A stretch of 18,840 nt of DNA from Bacteroides sp. CAG:709 (GTDB lineage: Bacteria; Bacteroidota; Bacteroidia; Bacteroidales; UBA932), in contig FR882169.1 of assembly GCA_000434935.1 (NCBI GenBank), positions 1-18,840 of the forward strand. The letters are read 5' to 3'. Shown here one piece after another: positions 15,318-18,840 of this stretch. The notes beneath the pieces are model-generated. The model saw nothing but the letters and a program-made list of their open reading frames with translations, did not search any database and was not told the DNA's origin. The translations under genes were made by a program, and so were the position numbers. How positions within the stretch are numbered: position 1 is the stretch's first letter; every line of letters starts with the position of its first letter.

Positions 15318-15336
15318 GGATTCCGGGATGGAATCC
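15318..15336 (+). promoter_or_regulatory. Hairpin between ruvC and the receptor gene
   Basis: GGATTCC (15318-15324) and GGAATCC (15330-15336) form a 7-bp stem around a 5-nt loop. There is no T run after it, so it is not a standard terminator. It could be a leader element or an operator of the receptor gene. The rest of the 108-bp gap shows only a 7-of-8 match to the -7 box (TAAACTTG, 15361-15368), too close to the ATG to be convincing. Confidence 0.4.
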
Positions 15337-15374
15337 CTACGACGTGTTGTGTTAATGATAAACTTGGACAGACA

Positions 15375-18329
15375 ATGAAAAAAATCATTGCTATGTTATG
15401 CGGGCTGATTGCAATGCTCGCTATTTCTTTTGCCGCGACGGCACAGACCAGGACCATAACCGTGGTTCTGCAGGACTCATCAACCGGTGAGGCTGTGGGT
15501 TACGCTACGGTTTCGCTCGCCAAGCAGGGTTCGACTTCCGCATTCAAATATGCACTTTCGGACGACAAGGGCAAGGCGACCATAGAGAAGGTCCCTGCCG
15601 GAAGCTATGTTTTCAAGGCTGAGCTTCTTGGCTACAAGACATTCAGCAAAGAGATTACATTGAAGGAATCTCTCAATCTCGGCGTGATAAAGATGGATCC
15701 GGACAAGCAGGTTCTGGATGCAGCGAGCGTTTCCGCTACCGGAAATCCTATAGTCATCAAGAAAGATACGATCGAGTATAATGCGACTTCGTTCAAGACA
15801 ACTGACAATGACATGCTGGAAGATTTGCTGAAAAAGCTTCCGGGCGTGGAGGTCGGTTCGGATGGTTCCGTTACAGCAAACGGACAGACTATCAGCAAGA
15901 TAACAATTGACGGAAAGACATTCTTCCTGGATGATCCGCAGTTGGCTTCCAAGAATATCCCTGCCAAAATCGTGGATAAGGTGAAGGTAGTCCAGAAGAA
16001 ATCAGACCAGGCTCAGTTCACAGGCATTGACGACGGCCAGGAAGAGACCGTCATTGACCTTTCCATCCAGAAGGGTATGATGAACGGCGTCTTCGGCAAC
16101 GTCATGGCCGGCGCCGGACATGATTGGCTGGAGAATACGACCAACGGCAACGGAGATTGGCGATATCAGGGTGCTGCTTTCGCCGGCCGGTTCACCGAAA
16201 AGAGCCAGCTCAGCTTCATTTTCAACGGCAACAATACCAACAATCGCGGGTTCAATGATCTTGCCGGTTCCATGATGCGCGGAATGCGTGGCGGCGGAAT
16301 GGGCCGTGGTTCAGGCGGCTGGGGCAACACGAACGGCATCACGACTTCCTGGATGGGCGGCGTGAACGGTTCCTGGGACCTTTTCCAGGACAAGATGACG
16401 CTCGGCGCCAACTACTTGTATAACAGCACGAAAAACGATGTCCAGGAAAGGAGTGAAAAGACCACGTTCCTGGATGATGGTTCCAGCCTCATTTACAATA
16501 ATGACGGATTCAGTCTGAACAAGACTGACGGACATCGTTTCGGTGCCCGTCTGGAGCATAAGTTCTCGGACAATACTTCCATACTTTTCCAGCCGCAGTT
16601 CAATTTCGGAAAGGGTAATTTCAACGAGTATTCGAAATTCACTACTGACGGCCTGGCTGCAGGCGCCACGGAATCGACCGCGAAGAACGATGGTTTCAAC
16701 CGCAATGTCGGCGACAATGACAACTGGACGGCCAATGGTTTCTTCCTCTTCAGACAGAAACTCGGCATACCCGGAAGGACATTGTCCCTGAACGTGGACT
16801 ATAATTTCAGCAACAACGATCTCACGGGCCTGAATCAGTCATTGACAAAGACCTTTGGCGTTGACGGCGCTGCAGATGAGCTGGAGTCGGTAAACCAGTG
16901 GTACTCGCAGAATTCACGCGCGTCGTCATTGAGCGGCCGTCTGGTGTATACTGAGCCGCTGGGCGCTGGTTTTTACCTGGAGGCGAATTATCAGTACAAA
17001 TGGAGCCAGAACAAGTCCACGAAGGATACTTATGATTCGGCTGCCGGTGCTGATATCGAGAAAATGGAGTTCATCAAGGACGGGATGGTGCGCAACGACA
17101 CGTATTCCAGCGACATTCTGAACCAGTATCAGACGCATCGCGCGGGTTTCAATTTCATGTACCAGAAGGACAAGTTCCGCGCGCAGGTCGGCGCTTCGGT
17201 GATTCCGACGATTACGCACAATGAGACCAACGGCAAGAGTTACGACAATACCGTCGTGAACTGGTCGCCTTCGGCAATGCTCTGGTATGATATCAATGAC
17301 AATACGAATGTACGCGGATTCTATTTCGGACGTTCGTCCCAGCCGACGACTTCACAGCTCATGCCGGTTCCGGACAATTCCAATCCGCTCAATGTTTCTC
17401 TCGGTAATCCTTACCTGAAGCCGTATTTCAGCCATGATATGAGGATGCGCCTGGGATACTCGAACAAGAAGAAGTTCTTGTCGGTCTATGGTCATTTGTC
17501 GGGTGGTTTCGTGCAGTCCCCTATCGTATATGCAAGTTGGTACAATACGAACGGAACTTCATTCTCCCTGCCTGTAAACGGTCCGACATCCGGCAATGCA
17601 AGCGCAAGGGTGTTCGTCAATGCTCCGATTGCCAAGTCGAATTTCAGCATTTCTTCGGTAACGTCTGGAAGTTGGTCGAAATCAGCGTCCTACGTGGGCA
17701 AGAGTTCGTTCGACACCAGCAAATATTATGACGGCGACGAGTTCGATTACGTGAAGTTCAATGAGGATTTCCCTGATTTGAACAAGAGTGACTTGTTCAT
17801 CAAGAACTTGACGCAGACGATGAATTTCACCCAGAGGCTGAATCTTACATATCGGAACAATTTCGTGGAACTTACTGGTTCCGGACGTTCAAGGATCGCC
17901 AAGTCCTGGTACACGATTTCGTCTGCAAATATGAATGTGACCCGCAACAACCAGGTGTCAGCGTCAATGAACTGGACGATTCCAGGCGGTCTTGGACTAG
18001 TTTCCGATTTCAACTACAACTGGTACAGGGGCTATGCGACTCCTCAGGAGGATGAGTACATCCTCAATGCCGAAATCACCAAGCTTCTGTTCAAGAACAG
18101 GTTCACATTGGCCCTGAAGGCATACGACCTTCTGAACCAGTCGAAGAACTTGTCCGTAACGGATTCTGCGAACTATCATACCGAGACGTGGAACAACACG
18201 CTTGGCCGCTACGTAATCCTGTCGCTGACTTGGAGGTTCGGCAACATGAGCAAGGCCTCGAATAACATGCGCGGGCCGGGCGGGCCAAGACATGGCGGGC
18301 CGGGCGGTCCTCCTCCACCGATGATGTAG
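15375..18329 (+). CDS. TonB-dependent-receptor-like outer-membrane protein
   Basis: 984 aa. A signal peptide (MKKIIAMLCGLIAMLAISFA, cleavage about Ala23) is followed by a carboxypeptidase-regulatory-like domain at about 25-112 (QDSSTGEAVGYATVSL...VPAGSYVFKAELLGYKTFSKEI). A plug-like domain follows at about 115-230 (LEDLLKKLPGVEV, ISKITIDGKTFFLDD, IPAKIVDKVKVVQKKSDQ). The remaining part is a large aromatic-rich beta barrel ending near LSLTWRFGN, belonging to the outer-membrane beta-barrel group seen in Bacteroidota. A Met/Gly/Arg-rich loop lies near 297-318 (MMRGMRGGGMGRGSGGWG). After the barrel comes a tail of about 20 residues, rich in Gly and Pro (GPGGPRHGGPGGPPPPMM). No SusD-like partner lies beside it. 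The ligand is unknown; uptake or a surface role is inferred. Confidence 0.9.
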   Translation: MKKIIAMLCGLIAMLAISFAATAQTRTITVVLQDSSTGEAVGYATVSLAKQGSTSAFKYALSDDKGKATIEKVPAGSYVFKAELLGYKTFSKEITLKESLNLGVIKMDPDKQVLDAASVSATGNPIVIKKDTIEYNATSFKTTDNDMLEDLLKKLPGVEVGSDGSVTANGQTISKITIDGKTFFLDDPQLASKNIPAKIVDKVKVVQKKSDQAQFTGIDDGQEETVIDLSIQKGMMNGVFGNVMAGAGHDWLENTTNGNGDWRYQGAAFAGRFTEKSQLSFIFNGNNTNNRGFNDLAGSMMRGMRGGGMGRGSGGWGNTNGITTSWMGGVNGSWDLFQDKMTLGANYLYNSTKNDVQERSEKTTFLDDGSSLIYNNDGFSLNKTDGHRFGARLEHKFSDNTSILFQPQFNFGKGNFNEYSKFTTDGLAAGATESTAKNDGFNRNVGDNDNWTANGFFLFRQKLGIPGRTLSLNVDYNFSNNDLTGLNQSLTKTFGVDGAADELESVNQWYSQNSRASSLSGRLVYTEPLGAGFYLEANYQYKWSQNKSTKDTYDSAAGADIEKMEFIKDGMVRNDTYSSDILNQYQTHRAGFNFMYQKDKFRAQVGASVIPTITHNETNGKSYDNTVVNWSPSAMLWYDINDNTNVRGFYFGRSSQPTTSQLMPVPDNSNPLNVSLGNPYLKPYFSHDMRMRLGYSNKKKFLSVYGHLSGGFVQSPIVYASWYNTNGTSFSLPVNGPTSGNASARVFVNAPIAKSNFSISSVTSGSWSKSASYVGKSSFDTSKYYDGDEFDYVKFNEDFPDLNKSDLFIKNLTQTMNFTQRLNLTYRNNFVELTGSGRSRIAKSWYTISSANMNVTRNNQVSASMNWTIPGGLGLVSDFNYNWYRGYATPQEDEYILNAEITKLLFKNRFTLALKAYDLLNQSKNLSVTDSANYHTETWNNTLGRYVILSLTWRFGNMSKASNNMRGPGGPRHGGPGGPPPPMM

Positions 18330-18348
18330 TGTTCGTCGTATCATAAAT

Positions 18349-18399
18349 ATCAGTGTTCTCATCATTGCCGGACGGCATTCTGGGGGCACTGATTTTTTA
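18349..18399 (+). terminator. Rho-independent terminator after the receptor gene
   Basis: ATCAGTG (18349-18355) pairs with CACTGAT (18387-18393), with further G-U/G-C pairing inside and an apical TGCC/GGCA stem. A run of six T follows (18393-18398). It lies about 20 nt past the receptor stop codon. Confidence 0.82.
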
Positions 18400-18404
18400 T
18401 TGTG

Positions 18405-18640
18405 CTACAGAATGGAGTCGTATGGAGTAGCGGAGCGAGGGGTCCTTCTCCCCGAATAGACATGGCACTGCGACACCGGGGGAGGTGTTGTGAAGCTCGG
18501 TGTGGCCCTGCCGTGCGTAAAAAGCCACGTTTCACGCACGACAGGGGCTATTTTCGTGGTGACGTGAGCGGAAAACGTTTTAGCACGCACGTCATGGAAT
18601 GAAACGTGGCTGGCGTGGCGCGGGGCAGCGGCACTGCGGT
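18405..18640. other. GC-rich, highly self-complementary non-coding element
   Basis: No convincing gene is present; short frames on both strands have odd composition. Several stems fit in order: GGGG/CCCC (18439-18442, 18450-18453); CGACACC/GGTGTTG (18471-18477, 18484-18490); CCCTG-C-CGTGCGT with ACGCACG-A-CAGGG (18506-18518, 18534-18546); TGACGTG/CACGTCA (18560-18566, 18588-18594). The loop of the third stem holds GCCACGTTTC, part of an 11-bp match to TGAAACGTGGC (18524-18534, 18600-18610). That allows either a pseudoknot or a large alternative stem. CACG and CGTG recur throughout. It is markedly more GC-rich than the A/T-rich DNA on its right. It could be a structured RNA, a dispersed intergenic repeat or a small mobile element relic; which one cannot be decided from one copy. 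Confidence 0.6.
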
Positions 18641-18716
18641 ATAAAAAAATTAGAGATTCCATGTAAGATTGGCTAAGCAATTATGTATAGTATATAGCAA
18701 CAAGAAGAAGAAGAAC

Positions 18717-18735
18717 GCTGCCACATTTTGGCAGC
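18717..18735. repeat. 19-bp palindrome, candidate operator
   Basis: GCTGCCA (18717-18723) and TGGCAGC (18729-18735) are perfect 7-bp inverted arms around CATTT. It ends 9 bp upstream of the -7 box at 18745-18752, so it covers the -33 to -17 region of that promoter. A regulator bound there would affect the following gene. As RNA or DNA it could also be a small hairpin, but it lies upstream of the predicted transcript start. Confidence 0.6.
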
Positions 18736-18744
18736 ATGCGTCAA

Positions 18745-18752
18745 TAACTTTG
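18745..18752 (+). promoter_or_regulatory. -7 promoter box of the last gene
   Basis: TAACTTTG is an exact TAnnTTTG match, about 21 nt before the ATG at 18774, giving a leader of about 15 nt. No TTG lies at 19-bp spacing; the nearest (18728-18730) is inside the palindrome at 14 bp. The promoter may need an activator or use a variant -33. Confidence 0.6.
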
Positions 18753-18773
18753 TACCTGTAAAATCATAGACTT

Positions 18774-18840
18774 ATGGCCAAGAGCATAATTCAGCAGATA
18801 AAATTTTGCGCCAACAAACTGAAGAACAGCAAGCTTGCCC
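18774..18840 (+). CDS. Unidentified protein, N-terminus only
   Basis: An open frame from ATG 18774 runs to the window end, giving 22 residues that begin MAKSIIQQIKFCANKLKNSK. It is basic, with no signal peptide visible. A promoter box (18745-18752) and a palindrome (18717-18735) precede it, which supports a real start. I do not recognise the family from this short piece. Its regulation by the palindrome is an inference. Confidence 0.5.
   Translation, partial: MAKSIIQQIKFCANKLKNSKLA

Noticed and set aside
18464..18638. 9-bp direct repeats GGCACTGCG as target-site duplication of a mobile element
   Set aside because: The enclosed DNA has no matching terminal inverted repeats next to the direct repeats and no transposase. 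The repeat may be chance in GC-rich sequence.
18405..18680. Small overlapping reading frames on both strands of the GC-rich element
   Set aside because: They follow from the inverted repeats, have no recognisable motif or start signal, and lie across strong RNA stems. A non-coding explanation is better.
1..18840. CRISPR array or insertion sequence
   Set aside because: No regularly spaced repeats of 25-40 bp and no transposase or terminal inverted repeats were found by reading the window.

Overview
The window looks like a piece of a Bacteroidota chromosome, most likely a gut or host-associated Bacteroidales with roughly 50% GC. The support is (i) repeated matches to the Bacteroidota -7 promoter box TAnnTTTG upstream of genes, (ii) a general lack of Shine-Dalgarno sequences, with a striking exception at rpsU, (iii) a large outer-membrane receptor of the Bacteroidota regulatory-like-domain plus barrel type, and (iv) a very long AsmA-like protein and a bS21 of Bacteroidota type. 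No genus can be assigned from the sequence alone.

Layout. 1-1247: a tRNA-Leu(UAG) on the minus strand, then a plus-strand gene for an uncharacterised protein with a SAM-methyltransferase-like fold. 1250-3785 (minus): a tight operon of a LysE-type exporter, a membrane-anchored triple-PASTA protein and an RluA/RluD-type pseudouridine synthase. 3811-3841: a compact divergent promoter. 3883-5526 (plus): lnt, which converges on and overlaps prmA. 5510-10211 (minus): a two-gene unit of a giant AsmA-like envelope protein followed by prmA. 10281-10654 (minus): rpsU with its own promoter, leader, near-perfect anti-SD complement and terminator. 10690-12542 (minus): a class III-like sirtuin and an ATPase_2-like P-loop protein whose genes overlap by 4 nt. 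12584-12633: a second divergent promoter. 12724-15266 (plus): rplU, rpmA, terminator, serS, ruvC. 15375-18329 (plus): a large TonB-dependent-receptor-like outer-membrane protein with a Gly/Pro-rich tail. 18330-18773: a gene-free stretch holding a terminator, a GC-rich, strongly self-complementary element, a 19-bp palindrome and a promoter. 18774 to the end: the start of an unidentified gene.

Most of the content is housekeeping: translation (rplU, rpmA, rpsU, serS, prmA, the pseudouridine synthase, tRNA), recombination (ruvC), and envelope biogenesis (lnt, AsmA-like, PASTA, TonB-type receptor). I see no CRISPR array, insertion sequence, phage or clear defence system. The parts most worth a second look are the rpsU translation signal, the structured element at about 18405-18640, the sirtuin/ATPase pair, the two mirror-image divergent promoters, and the uncharacterised methyltransferase-like gene.
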